Positions 45,690 through 56,790 of a stretch of DNA of 64,000 nt are shown here, one piece after another (positions within the stretch are counted from its first letter, which is position 1; each line of letters begins with the position of its first letter). Below the pieces are notes generated by a model, which had not been told where the DNA came from, ran no database searches, and saw only the letters and a list, made by a program, of their open reading frames with translations. The stretch covers positions 350,882,932-350,946,931 of the forward strand of contig JARYHS010008074.1 in assembly GCA_031002005.1 (NCBI GenBank), in the 5' to 3' direction. Position numbers and translations under genes: made by a program. Source of the DNA: Vandiemenella viatica (lineage: Eukaryota > Arthropoda > Insecta > Orthoptera > Morabidae).

Positions 45690-46712
45690 ATGCCTTTAAG
45701 AAGACGAAGAAGCCATTATCAACAGCTCACCGAGTTTGAACGAGGTCGTGTAATAGGGCTACGAGAAGGTGGATTTTCTTTTCGCGATATTGCAGAAAGA
45801 CTTGGCCGGAATGTATCCACTGTGCATGATTGTTGGGTGCAGTGGTCAAGGGATGGTACTGCCTCAAGAAGACCGGGTTCCGGGAGGCCACGTGGCACTA
45901 CTGAGAGGGAAGACCGCCGTATTCGGCGTACAGCTGTGGCGCATCGTAATGCGTCTGCGGCAGAAATTCGAGCTGCAGTTGGTACCACAGTGACACAACG
46001 AACTGTTAGAAATCGGTTACTTCAAGGACAGCTCCGAGCCAGGCGCCCTGTAGCGTGCATTCCACTGACTACAAGCCATCGCCGTTTGCGACTCCAGTGG
46101 TGTCAAGCCAGAGCTCATTGGAGGACGGAGTGGAGATCTGTTGTGTTTTCTGATGAAAGCAGGTTCTGCCTTGGTGCCAGTGATGGCCGAGTGTTGGTCA
46201 GAAGGAGGCCAGGGGAACGCCTGCAACCAAACTGTCTGCGGCCTAGACACACTGGACCTACACCTGGAGTCATGGTCTGGGGAGCAATTTCCTATGACAG
46301 CAGGAGCACTCTTGTGGTTATACCAAACACACTGACTGCAAATTTGTACGTCAGTCTGGTAATTCAACCTGTAGTGCTGCCATTCATGAACAGCATTCAA
46401 GGGGGAGTTTTTCAACAGGATAACGCTCGCCCTCATACCGCTGTTGTCTCGCAACGTGCTCTACAGAGTGTCGACATGTTACCTTGGCCTGCGAGATCAC
46501 CAGATCTGTCTCCAATTGAACACGTATGGGATATCATTGGACGACAACTCCAGCATCATCCACAGCCAGCACTGACCGTCCCAGTATTGACAGCACAAGT
46601 ACAACAAGCATGGAACTCCATACCACAAAGTGACATTCGAAACCTGTATGACACAATGCATTCACGTTTGCAGGCTTGCATTCAAAATTCTGGAGGTTAC
46701 ACCGGCTTTTAA
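45690..46712 (+). CDS. Tc1-type transposase, intact
   Basis: 340 residues with no break, normal for the family. The ATG at 45690 lies about 240 bp inside the left end and is followed directly by the DNA-binding part. Helix-turn-helix 1 spans about residues 13-55 (LTEFERGRVIGLREGGFSFR), the basic linker GSGRPRGTT about 62-70, and helix-turn-helix 2 about 75-120. The catalytic domain has VVFSDESRF (first Asp), VFQQDNARPH (second Asp) and SPDLSPIEHVWD (Glu). I count 32 residues between the second Asp and the Glu, against 34 in standard Tc1. It ends NSGGYTGF. The enzyme binds the terminal repeats and moves the element by cut and paste at TA. It could also act on non-autonomous relatives. Confidence 0.97.
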   Translation: MPLRRRRSHYQQLTEFERGRVIGLREGGFSFRDIAERLGRNVSTVHDCWVQWSRDGTASRRPGSGRPRGTTEREDRRIRRTAVAHRNASAAEIRAAVGTTVTQRTVRNRLLQGQLRARRPVACIPLTTSHRRLRLQWCQARAHWRTEWRSVVFSDESRFCLGASDGRVLVRRRPGERLQPNCLRPRHTGPTPGVMVWGAISYDSRSTLVVIPNTLTANLYVSLVIQPVVLPFMNSIQGGVFQQDNARPHTAVVSQRALQSVDMLPWPARSPDLSPIEHVWDIIGRQLQHHPQPALTVPVLTAQVQQAWNSIPQSDIRNLYDTMHSRLQACIQNSGGYTGF

Positions 46713-46842
46713 TTTAACAGTATTTCACATTTGAAATGCATTTTCTTGAGCTTAAATTAACCTGTGATCTTGAAAATTTAATCAATTAAACATGTTAACT
46801 TGACAAATGCATTGTCCAAATTTCATTACTCTACAATAATTT

Positions 46843-46876
46843 TTTCTTGGTGTTGGGATTTTTTTTTCCGTCTGTG
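46843..46876 (-). repeat. Right terminal inverted repeat, Tc1-type element
   Basis: 34 bp ending CCGTCTGTG, then TA at 46877-46878. Confidence 0.96.
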
Positions 46877-47683
46877 TATATTTAAACGCCAACAGCTGTC
46901 ACCATTCGGCACAACGAAACTCTGTATTAACTACCTTGGTACACAGAGCACAAAGGATTTGTGTCAAACATAGGCTGGCTGGTGAATTGGACTACCTCCA
47001 GAAAACCTTGCGTTTCTGCCGTTTGTGGGTGCCCTAAGTTTCAAAATAGGTAGACTGTTATCACAACACGGAGTAGAGACAATTTATAGAACACCCCCTA
47101 AAATTAGTAACTTGGTCGGCAGCGTTAAAGATGACCTAGGTTTACAAACCCCTGGTGTATATTACATACCATGTGAATGTGGCCGCAGTTACATCGGACA
47201 GATGCAGTGATGCATTGTGGAGCGATGTGTAGAGCAAGCCAGAAATGTTCATCTTTGGCAAGAAGAAAAATCTGCGGTGGCCAAACATAGTGTGCAAGAG
47301 GGTCACACATTTGAATTTAAAAAATAACAATTTTAGCTTTGGTCAAAGATTTTTGGGCCAGCGTTATTACAGAGGTTGTAGAAATAAGATCAACTGATTT
47401 ATTAGTTAACCGGGACAATGGTTATCAACTCAGTGCGGCCTGGAACCAGGCTATTAAAATTCTGAAACAGTTTCGCATCAGAAACGAGCAGAAGAGTGAA
47501 TGACGTAATCACGTTTTGTTGGTTTTTGTCTTCCACCGTTTCCGTGGCAGCGTCTGAATAAATAAACAGTTAATCATTGACATTTGGTAGAGAATGAAGG
47601 CGGAGTAGGACGCCTTCGAAACTTCCCACAAATGTAACATCTTAACGTGGCTGGAAGCCCGAGAGAAATATATTAATATACAA

Positions 47684-50197
47684 TGCCGTGAAAAATTACG
47701 ATCTTATATCACTAGCCTTTATGGGGAGGAGATGTTTCATCTGTAAAACAGTTAGAAAAGCTACGTTATAAAAAGGCCAAGCTTTTGTGCACTCTGGCGT
47801 TTCTTCAAAGATGTCGTGATAATGATGTGGTGCCACAATTTTCCTGAATATGTCATCCAATTACTTCGGCCACAGCAGTGAGAATTTTGCGACGTGCAAG
47901 CCTTGCTTTGGTAAAGGAACGTATTCGTTTTACGAGACAATATTTGGACTGGATTGGCAAGGCGCAGCTATCGTGTCATTTTTACCTTGCAAATGCATTA
48001 TCTGCAAATGCCTGGGAGTGGGTAGATGGCAGTACTACAGCGTATAGTTACTTGCTGCAACAACGTGTGTCGGCCACACAATGTTCGAAATTTGAGCGGA
48101 TTTCAACGAAATTTTCCAAGAAGCCACATGTTTTAGTGCGAACTATTGTCAACCTATTAGACAGAGAACTTGATCCTGCTATGTCATCTGTTTTATCGAA
48201 GGGCCTCAATTTTGCTCTGGTACCTAAATCTGTGCTTTATCGGGGGAATATCAATGGTGTGGAAATTGCAGTTTGCACGCTACCTGTGGAAGAAGTGGAG
48301 GAGATAAGGCGTGAAACATGCCGGGTGCTTTGTAAAGATAAATTGCCTAAATCAAACATCTCAAGTGAAGAGAGTCGTGCGCTTCGTGAGTTGAATAAAG
48401 ACGAAAATATTGTCATTCTTCCAGCAGACAAGGGTAACTGCATGGTGGTTTAATGCAGGGAGGACTATCATAGTAGTCCTGTATGTTGGAGGACCATGCA
48501 TACAGGAAGATTAACCAAGACCCTACATCTATGCTGACCAACTTGACTACGAAGCTGATCCGCTCCTTAGAATTACCCGAAGATGTGAAAAGACGACTCC
48601 AACCATGTGCTCCTGTTCCTCCTAGGTTGTACAGTCTACCAAAAGTACATAAAGTAGGAGTACCTATGCGATCCATTGTAAGTACAATTGATAGCCCCAC
48701 GTACTTTTTGGCTAAATACCTCAAAAATATTCTCAACCCATTGGTAGGGAAGGCTCATCGCAGTATTCGAAATTCCAGTGAATTTGTGGAAATCTTAGAC
48801 AACATGAAGTTAGATCCTGGTGATTTAATGGTGAGCTTCGATGTGGTCTCTCTTTTTACTCGTGTTCCATTGGTCGACTCCTTAGATCTGTTAAGGAGGT
48901 ATTTTGATCAAAAAATGATTGATATTTTCCACCATGTATTGACAACCACTTATTTTCAGTTGAGGGAGAATATTACGAACAAGTGGACGGTGTAGCAATG
49001 GGTTCGCCATTGTCTCCTGTCATTGCTGATTTCTTCATGGAATTTTTTGAAGAAGAGGCACTAAACCTCGCACCACTCCAGCCGAAGTGTTTTTATAGGT
49101 ATGTTGATGACACCTTTGTGATTTGGCCACATGGCAGAAACAGTCTTGACCAATTCCTTGCGCATCTCAACTCTATCCATGAAAATATTCAGTTCACAAT
49201 GGAATTGGAGGAGGACGGTTGCCTGCTGTTTCTTGATGTGCTTGTTATTAAACATGCCGATGGTTCGCTGGGACACACTGTGTATCGGAAGCCTTAACAT
49301 ACCGACTTATATTTAAAAGCTAACAGCTGTCATCATCCGGCACAACGAAACACTGTATTAACTACATTGGTACACAGAGCACAAAGGATTTGTGACAAAC
49401 ATAGCCTGGTTGGTGAATTGGATTATCTCCGGAAAACATTTTTAAATAATGGTTATAATCAGGGGCGGAGTACTCGCGTGTTTAAATAGAAGGAAAATCG
49501 ACGGAGAGATCAGATTGATACCAAGGGCCTTGCGTTTCTGCCATTTGTGGGTGCCCTAAGTTTCAAAATATGTAGACTGTTATCACAACACGGAGTCAAG
49601 ACAATTTATAGAACACCCCCTAAAATTAGTAACTTGGTCGGCAGCGTTAAAGATGACCTAGGTTTACGAACCTCTGGTCTAAATTATATACCTTGTGAAT
49701 GTGGCCGCGGTTACATCAGACAGATGCAACGATGCATTGTGCAGCAATGTGTAGAGCATGCCAGAAATGTTCGTCTTGGGCAAGAAGAAAAATCTGCGGT
49801 GGCCGAACATAATGTGCAAGAGGGTCACACATTTGAATTTGAAGAAACAACAATTTTAGCTCGGGTCTAAGATTATTGGGCCAGTGTTATTACAGAGGCT
49901 GTAGAAATTAGATCAACTGATTTATTAGTCAACAGGGACACTAGTTATCAACTCAGTGCAGCCTGGAACCCGGCTATTAAAATTCTGAAACAGTTTCGCG
50001 TTGGTAACAAGCAGAATAGTGGATGACGTAATCGCGTTGTATTGGTTTTTGTCTTCTACCGTTTCCGTGGCAGCGTCTGAATAAATAAACAGTTAATCAT
50101 TGACATTTGGTTGAGAATGAAGGCAGAGAAGGACGCCTTCGAAACGTCCCTTAAATGTAACATCTTAACACGGCTGGAAGCCCGAGAGAAATATATT
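47684..50197 (+). pseudogene. Penelope-like element, copy C (longest copy)
   Basis: The longest copy, about 2.5 kb. It starts within the N-terminal region (KLRYKKAKLLCTLAFLQRC, a stop near 47847, then RILRRASLALVKERIRFTRQ at 47878). At 48230-48453 comes the same conserved block as in copy A, ending in the same nonsense codon after KGNCMVV. The fingers follow at 48483-48960, the palm with CFYRYVDDTFV at 48983-49297, and the endonuclease at 49547-49870 (YIPCECGRGYIRQMQ). The stop and the shift before the palm are shared with copy A. Penelope-like elements insert by target-primed reverse transcription using their GIY-YIG endonuclease. No hammerhead motif was sought in detail. Confidence 0.93.
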
Positions 50198-50350
50198 AAT
50201 TTTATCAACTGTTTTACAATAAGGGCTGTCAGAGTTTTCGCTAAAACCTTCTGGGCTCCACAGATGGTAGCGTGCTTACCAATATATCCGTAACACCAGA
50301 CATTCTCTTGGCCAGCCTACAATATACCCTTCCAGTAGATCCAGCACTTT
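50198..50350. repeat. Dispersed repeat, copy 2 (right flank of the Penelope cluster)
   Basis: Related to 37465-37625 from CAACTGTTTTACAAT through CCAGTAGATCCAGC. Confidence 0.75.
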
Positions 50351-50723
50351 TATATACCTCATATTTATCACTCCTACTTAAAGATTTTTTGTTATATTAT
50401 TATTTGTATTTTCTCACATCCTCTGTCTACCCACCCAATCTGGCTCAAACACAAATCTCTCATGTTACAATCCATGCAACTACTCCCATGACAATAAAAG
50501 GGGACAATATATTCTTGGGTAATGTTTTGTGCAGGACACAAGGAAAGCTCAAAATTAAAAAATTATCATATATTAACTGTGTGAATGAGAAATGATGCAA
50601 GGTGATTATAAAAAGAGTAAGGACAGCAAGAAAACAAGGGGAAAAAATACTGAATTTAAATGGAGAAATTATGAACATTTGGGACAGTTAAATCTAAAGT
50701 TAGTGAAAAGAAGATCAAATTAC
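50351..50723. other. Intron stretch with no recognised element
   Basis: The short frames here match nothing known to me. Confidence 0.4.
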
Positions 50724-50831
50724 CTCTCTTATGTTGAAGTAAATATTCTGCTTTTCTTTTAAGCTGCTGATTATCTTCTGAAGTTCATCCATAAACCACT
50801 GACGATTGTTGAACTGGAGGATTTCAGTAGC
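50724..50831 (-). CDS. Smcr8: SMCR8-like gene, exon b (N-terminal longin/DENN region)
   Basis: This 108-bp exon (36 codons, phase 0 on both sides) follows acceptor TTTTTTATTCAG and ends AGAGAG|GTAATT. Its peptide begins ATEILQFNNRQWFMDELQKI and continues ISSLKEKQNIYFN. It aligns without gaps to human SMCR8 from ASECLKTGNRKAFAGELEKK to LKDLDYTRTVL. It continues exon a exactly: the human protein has QELSAEFSR directly before ASECL, and here exon a ends LREQFLK directly before ATEIL. Confidence 0.9.
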
Positions 50832-53339
50832 CTGAATAAAAAATATACAACTAGTTATGCATAGATTGTACAAGAAAACAAGTTTTTATGCAGAGGTGCA
50901 CATAAAAAGCTTATTTTACTGAGGGACATTTGTATGCATATGTCTTACCCCTACATTATAGTGTTAACATTAGTGCGATCATCATAAAATCTGTGCAGAT
51001 GGGTAAATCGTTTTCCTGACCAAATCATGTATACATTAAAATTTTAAGAAAAAACCCAAAGATTTAGAATATGAACTGTAATATAAAAAATAACAATTTA
51101 TTCAAGAAAAATGCTTACTGAATTTTGTTTTGAAGGTATGGAGGGTGAAGGAACAAAGAACCAAAGGGTGAGCAGGCTCAATTTTAAACTGGATGACATT
51201 TGTAAGAATATCACTTGATTGATAAGTAAGAAACATTTCACACAGAGCAATTTAAAAAGGAGTCTGTAGTGTCATAAGCAGTTAACACTTATGACAGTCA
51301 TACTGAAAATAATATGCCCAATTTTTAACATATAAAAGCTAAAAATATGGAAAAACCAGGAGTGTTTTTTTCAATGCACAGGCTTTGGACAACACATAAA
51401 GTTATTGTTAAATCATTACTACATAATAGCATGAAGTAGATATAAAATAATTGACTGTTATATTTAATACTGTCAACATGCTGTTACTGATTCGTTATTA
51501 AATAAAAACCACAATTGCTGAAATTCACCACAGACTTCAGCATGCATATAAGTATGTGTAACAGTGTTAAGAGATGGATGAAACATTTCATAAATAGAAA
51601 CACAGTCATCCAAGATCTTCCTTGTAGCAGCACTGATTTCAGTGGCTGAATGATGGAAAGAGTTGATGAAATGATCAAAAAAGACAAGAAAGACAGACAT
51701 GTCATTGTGAATGAAACCTCATCAGATTTTGCACTAGAACAGTGCAGTACAAGAAATGATCACAAGCTTAGGCTATCAAAAAATGTGAGGTCACTAGGTC
51801 GAAAACTGTGATCCAACTCTGCTTGTTTTACTGCATACAAGATTAAGAAAATTGTACGGGAATTTTTTCCTCCACCCTCCATACAGACCGGCTCTGTGCT
51901 TTTTGAGACACTTTTTACCACACTAACATCTTTGTATATCCAATACTAGCAATAAAATTCTAAGTCCCCGGGTACAAAGTAACAGGTTTTATATATATTT
52001 ACATATTTTGTTTAGCCTGCCTTGGGCTGCAACGACAGGCCCATAAGCATCAGCCAATGGCTGTTGATAAGAACAAGGGCTAGGGACATATCAGAATGTT
52101 TGGATGAAGAATTTATTGCAATTAAAGGTTAACTTGAAATATGAGAAGTTTGGTGCATTGGTGTAACTAATGTAAATGTTAATTGGACCTCTGCCACCAG
52201 ACAGGTTCCTATTAAGAGTGGAAGGAGGGGGGTGGGGGGTGGGAGGGAGGCGAATGAGAAAGTGTCTTGTGTGATTTACAGAGAAATGATGTGTGAACAG
52301 TTGCCGGAGTGGGATTTGGTCGAGTGAGGGCAATTTTTAATAATATTATAAATTTCTGAACATATGTTTTCATGAGGGGAGCCAATTGGAGAATGAGAAC
52401 TCTGTGCCCACTGCTGCCATAGACAGGATCAAAAGGATGCCCTTAAGAGAGGCAACCAATGTACTATTATTCAGTTCTGATGGACAAGAGAAGGTACACT
52501 CTCATCCAAGTTGCCATCACTACTACTTTGGCTCTCTATCAAATTATCTTGCCTGGGCAGTCATTAAGGAAACATCACATCATTGCTTGCAGTGGGTGAA
52601 TTCGTCTTCAGCCATGTGAGGAGGGAGGCAGGTGGAGTGGGGGGGGGGGCAAGGTTTCAACTTCAGTGTAGGAGGAGGCTATAAGGGACTCTGTCTTTGA
52701 TGTAATTCTGTTAGATCATTTTCTTCTGAAAAATGCCTAGGGTGCATGCTGCAAAGATCAAGTCCTCAAGGAACTGTTAAATTTGGTGATGATGAAATTA
52801 ACTAATCAGAGCATTGCTTGAAACAGATGCTGGTGATTGTCTCTTAAGGGCTTTAATTTCTCAGTGACATTTTGGTGCAGAACCAGGCAAAGTTGTGTTC
52901 AGAATCAATGGTGATTAATGTTGCATCAAAAGAATTGTTAAGTATAAAAACAATTTTGAACAATTTTCAGCAGTGGCTGTGACGAGATATCTCATTTTGC
53001 CAATGTGTAAACTGTATTTAAAAGCTTGCTAGAGGTTCCGAATTCACATTCAATGGTACCCAACATTTCAGACTGTAATTACATTTCTTAAGGGCTCCAT
53101 TGTTTTAAATTTGTAATAGAGAAATTATAAGATCATAACATACATATTATGCATTTCCATATGCCACTTTTGCAAATGATGTAAACTTTTATGTGATCCA
53201 ATATTAAGTATATAATCTATTCAATTATTTGAATGCTTTCATTACAAATCAATAAAAATAAATCTCATGCAGCAGTTCCCATAAGAATATTGCTTATAAT
53301 GTTTTCTTAAAGAAAACTTTTAATTTGCAGGGTGCAAAA
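50832..53339. other. Intron stretch, mostly unrecognised
   Basis: About 2.5 kb. A block at 51930-51990 is related to 18190-18260. G-rich runs lie at about 52222-52252 and 52639-52649. No gene recognised. Confidence 0.45.
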
Positions 53340-54122
53340 CTACTTGTTTTATGAGTAAGCTATAAAAGATAATTAAAAAATTCCTTTAATAAAAAATGTA
53401 AACTTTGCAATCTCCTTATGCAAAATATCAATACCTTATGATCATGGCTATCTCTTACCTTCCACATACTACTACTACTTCTCCAAAAATCCATCAAAAC
53501 CTTATAATCAATGCATGCCTTATACACAACCAAAACTCTCTTCAACTGCTGCCTGTCTTCGAGTGATGCCAACTATACTATTCTATCATATCAGCATGCT
53601 TGCCAACTTTTAAAATTGTGTTTCTGTAAAGACCCTGGATTGCAAAAATTTTAACATCTACATTCAATCGACCATGAACTAAACATTCAGAACTTTGTAA
53701 CAGCATATTTCAGTGAAATCTCATCTACTAGTTGTCAAACATAAACTTCAAAACAAACTTTTTTAATCAGAAAGTATTTTTAAATTTCCTAAGACCTTCT
53801 TTTCTTTCGGCATTCTTCTCTAAATAAAAAATATCAGCAGGAATCTCAGCTATTTTCGTTATTGATTTTCAAAGCTAAACACAAGCAATACTGATTACAT
53901 CATGATGAGCTTCTTTCAAAACTGCTGAAATCCAATCTTGCCATTTTTATCATTACAGGGGTATTACCGAAACAGAAAGCAACAGTTTCCAATTGCTATT
54001 CAGTGATGTTCCAATTAAGATAACTTGAGATTACCTATGTTACACCTTGATGAGTCCCCTTCTGATATGCATAACATAGATCTTACAAAAAAAATCTATA
54101 TATATTGCCATAAAATCTAACA

Positions 54123-54583
54123 AAAATAATGAAGGACAGGGAAATTAATCTACCACATACTAAAGTGGACAGCGGCGGTGAGAGGGAACACTTATGCTGA
54201 CAAACAAATACGTAATATTTCAGCATCTGCCTTCATCAGTGTTAGATAAACAGGCCATTATGCTCCGTACGTGTGTACACAACGAACGTCACCCAATGAC
54301 TAACTGGGGGAAAGGTGGGAGAACGGCTAAGCAGTAGACTATCGATATACATCCCGCATTACCCAGTTAGTAATTGGGTGACATTCGTTCTGTACACATG
54401 TACAGAGCCTAATGGCCCGTTTATCTACCACTGATGAAGGCAGATGCCAAAATATTGTGTATTTGTTTGTCTGCATAAGTGTTCCCTCTCACCGCAGCCG
54501 TCCACTTTGGTATGTGGTGGATTAATTTGCCTGTACTTCATTATTTATATTGCCTAGAAGCCGCTTCCAGTTTCCTTAGTTTC
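54123..54583. mobile_element. Palindromic (foldback) element, copy 2
   Basis: Same arms and tail as copy 1. Left arm from 54124, right arm ending 54546, then the tail TTGCCTAGAAGCCGCTTCC to CCTTAGTTT. The centre is longer than in copy 1, with about 80 bp of partly unpaired sequence. The flanking CATAAAATCTAAC (54110-54122) and CATAAAATGTAAG (54584-54596) look like a 13-bp target duplication with two mismatches. It is inserted in the dead hAT. Confidence 0.85.
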
Positions 54584-54737
54584 ATAAAATGTAAGAATGG
54601 GATACAACTTTGCAGTGGTATCATTACTTCTTCTGTTGCCACTGAAAATGGAACATCCTCAAGACACTTCATAACTTCAGACATTGCATTTTCAGCCATT
54701 TCTTTTAAAACACAAGTTTTTTTTCCATGCAATCACA

Positions 54738-54740
<3 letters not shown>

Positions 54741-54771
<31 letters not shown>
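54741..54771 (+). repeat. Poly(T) tract of 31
   Basis: An uninterrupted run of 31 T inside the dead hAT coding sequence. Confidence 0.95.
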
Positions 54772-54772
<1 letters not shown>

Positions 54773-54842
54773 AGCTACTGATGTAGGGAACATTCTCTTA
54801 AACAAGGCATATGCATGATCAGGTGTACTCAGTGGAACAGTA

Positions 54843-56585
54843 TGTAACACATCTTAGAATTTCGCATAACGAAATTAGTTACTGAGATAGCGAGTTCAGT
54901 TGAAGTATATGGGACTACCCTTTTAAAGTCGTTTTTATAGTAAATTTTGATAATATTTCCCAGTAATATGTCCTATATAAGCATTTATTCAAGTGTTAAC
55001 AGTAAATTCAATAGTTAAATTCATTTAAACAGCTGTTAAGAAACTTAACCTTAGATTTGAATATGTAGTATTTGACTTTCATTTAATTTCACTAAACCAA
55101 TATATTTCGTTAGTTCAAAAGATGTTTAGGTAAATAGATAGCCAGAAGATGATTAATTTTGTTGTTAAAAGATCCTACTTAGAGTCTGAATATGTTTAAA
55201 AGTGATTTGCCGGTTTAGAATTTTATCACGTAATTTTCCACTCTAAAATTGAAGTATTTAGGTATTAGAAAACAGTTAGGAAATCAAGTGGTAGATAAAA
55301 GTATCGTAATTTCGGTTGAAATAACATATTAAAATTTTAGAGAGATTCATGTATTCTAAAGATCGTTTTTGAATATAATTTGATATAGCCAGACATGTGA
55401 TTCAGGTAAAAGTTCGATATTTCAGTCTTTTTCGGGGATTCATGAAAAGAAATTATATTCAGAGTAAAGTTTATTTAAATATAAAGATTTCTGAAAAAGA
55501 TTTATTTCAAAATATTAAAGCAATAAAATAAAATGGGTTTTGGCGCGAGTAAGCGCTTGGACGAAATGATGCGATCGCTCAGCGTTCGGGAGGAATAAAA
55601 TTTATAAAATTCGTAATAAATCAGGGAATGGACTTAGAGATTCCAAATTTTTACAGTAATAGTTTTTCATTAGGGAAATTTGTTTTGAGTTATTTTCAAG
55701 TCGATATTCGGAATATTTTAAGACATTAAATTTTGTTTTCGAATTTTATACCACTTTCAAAAATAGGTAAAATTCTTTATTCAATATCAGAGTATAGATG
55801 AGCGATAGGAGAGTAGAATCAAATTTATTTCAGCTCGATAGGAGCAATATTTCGGAAGTTATGCAATCACATCTTTATGACTCTTTTTCTGGCTAAACTA
55901 TTAAAGTTACAAATTCTTTATAATAACTTAATTTGACGTTTGTAACAATATCTTGCTACTACCAAAATTTCAGAAAGCTAGGATGATTTTTACTGCCATG
56001 ATCAAATTAGATTTCACAACATTTGTCTGAAACTGATCAGCTATCGTATAAAATCCCTGGGAAAATCGAGATAAGGAAGTTCACTCGGTCCAATCCTATA
56101 TATACCCCCTCCAGAGCCTAAGCTCGCCCCATTCAAGAAGCAGCAGTTAGTCGGTGTAGACGCATTATGTAGTAAGGTGGCCAGCTCTGGGCTCGTGGCG
56201 CGGCAGACTGCTAGTTTGTTTAATATCGGTAGAAACTTTGTCATCATGGGTGGAGCTTTAATTGAAGAACTCATGTAGCTAAGAAATCGTGGTAGTGTGG
56301 GGTTTGGTCGTGCTCGAATGGTCAGTCGAATCTGTGAAGTAGTTTTGGAAAGGTTGTCTGATTGCCTGTGCAGTACTTAAGACTTTGTAACATTTTGAAG
56401 AATATACTCATCATATTAGAAGTGAACTTTCATCATTGAACTATCACCTTTCCCTAGTTTCTTGGTTAAAACTACGGTGGCGACTGTGTTAAGAGCTAAG
56501 TCAGTACTGTAACACCTTAGGTTTGCACGATCACAGCTAAGATTCAAGTTTGTGCACCAACCCCAGTGCACATCACGTTCTTACG
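54843..56585 (+). mobile_element. Solo LTR, 1743 bp
   Basis: The segment starts TGTAACACATCTTAG and ends TTCTTACG, nearly an inverted TGTAA/TTACA pair. AGTA flanks it (54839-54842 and 56586-56589). The hAT reading frame on the other strand joins across it without loss (..LVEHT / VPLSTP..), which fixes both boundaries. TATATATA near 56098 could be its promoter. No internal region or second LTR is present. Confidence 0.75.
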
Positions 56586-56790
56586 AGTATGCTCCACTAA
56601 AAAAGCAGTGAACAAACACTCTGCTTTAATTACACTCAAATCAGAATTTCCAGACAGGCAAACAATTTTGTGGTTCTCTTCCTTTGTTTTAAACTCACAT
56701 TGTGTTTACCGCACTTCACACGATTGGCTAAATCAATTCTACCACTACGTGCTATGTCAATATCACATCCACAAAATGTAAAAAAACACA

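Larger units (their letters stand above)
45449..46876 (+). mobile_element. Tc1-type transposon with intact transposase
   Basis: The 1428-bp element is bounded by perfect 34-bp inverted repeats, CACAGACGGAAAAAAAAATC and onward to ..CACCAAGAAA, with a second GAAATTTGG motif inside each end. TA flanks both ends. It sits in Penelope copy B, and the matching empty site in copy C shows the insertion added one TA and nothing else. It carries a single, fully open transposase gene. Identical ends and an open frame suggest a young insertion. Confidence 0.98.
45326..47683 (+). pseudogene. Penelope-like element, copy B (5'-truncated, split by a Tc1-type element)
   Basis: The copy starts abruptly inside the reverse transcriptase ([20 protein letters not shown] at 45330-45390) and runs to 45446. 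There the Tc1-type element is inserted. It resumes at 46879 with about 98 bp missing relative to copy C near 47005, then the endonuclease at 47020-47330. Unlike copies A and C it keeps the usual GVYYIPCECGRSYIGQMQ, but a TGA follows directly. Its 3' untranslated part runs to about 47683, where copy C begins. Confidence 0.9.
53340..56790 (-). pseudogene. Decayed hAT transposase, split by a solo LTR and a foldback element
   Basis: On the minus strand, SDLSVIKAECLFTAFLVEH (56590-56660) continues in frame across the solo LTR to VPLSTPDHAYALFKRMFP (54770-54838). Next come a poly(A)-like run at 54741-54771 and EMAENAMSEVMKCLEDVPFS with VATEE (54590-54720); a shift turns the following DESN-type segment out of frame. 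Foldback copy 2 interrupts at 54583. Beyond it, TPVMIKMARL-like and QSLHFLLKEF-like pieces continue to about 53340. These are motifs of ZBED-type hAT transposases. Numerous stops and shifts; ends and duplication not found. Confidence 0.65.

Noticed and set aside
46017..46454. 145-codon minus-strand frame
   Set aside because: Antisense shadow of the intact Tc1-type transposase.
53360..53572. Possible exon with donor GGAAG|GTAAGAG
   Set aside because: Exons a and b of the SMCR8-like gene join without a gap, and the peptide fits the far end of the dead hAT.
54541..54732. Minus-strand frame first taken as a host exon
   Set aside because: The peptide and its neighbours fit a ZBED-type hAT transposase, and it starts within the foldback tail.
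56475..56486. TGGCGACTGTG read as a primer-binding site, with the LTR ending before it
   Set aside because: The hAT frame and the AGTA duplication place the end of the LTR at 56585, so the motif is inside the LTR.
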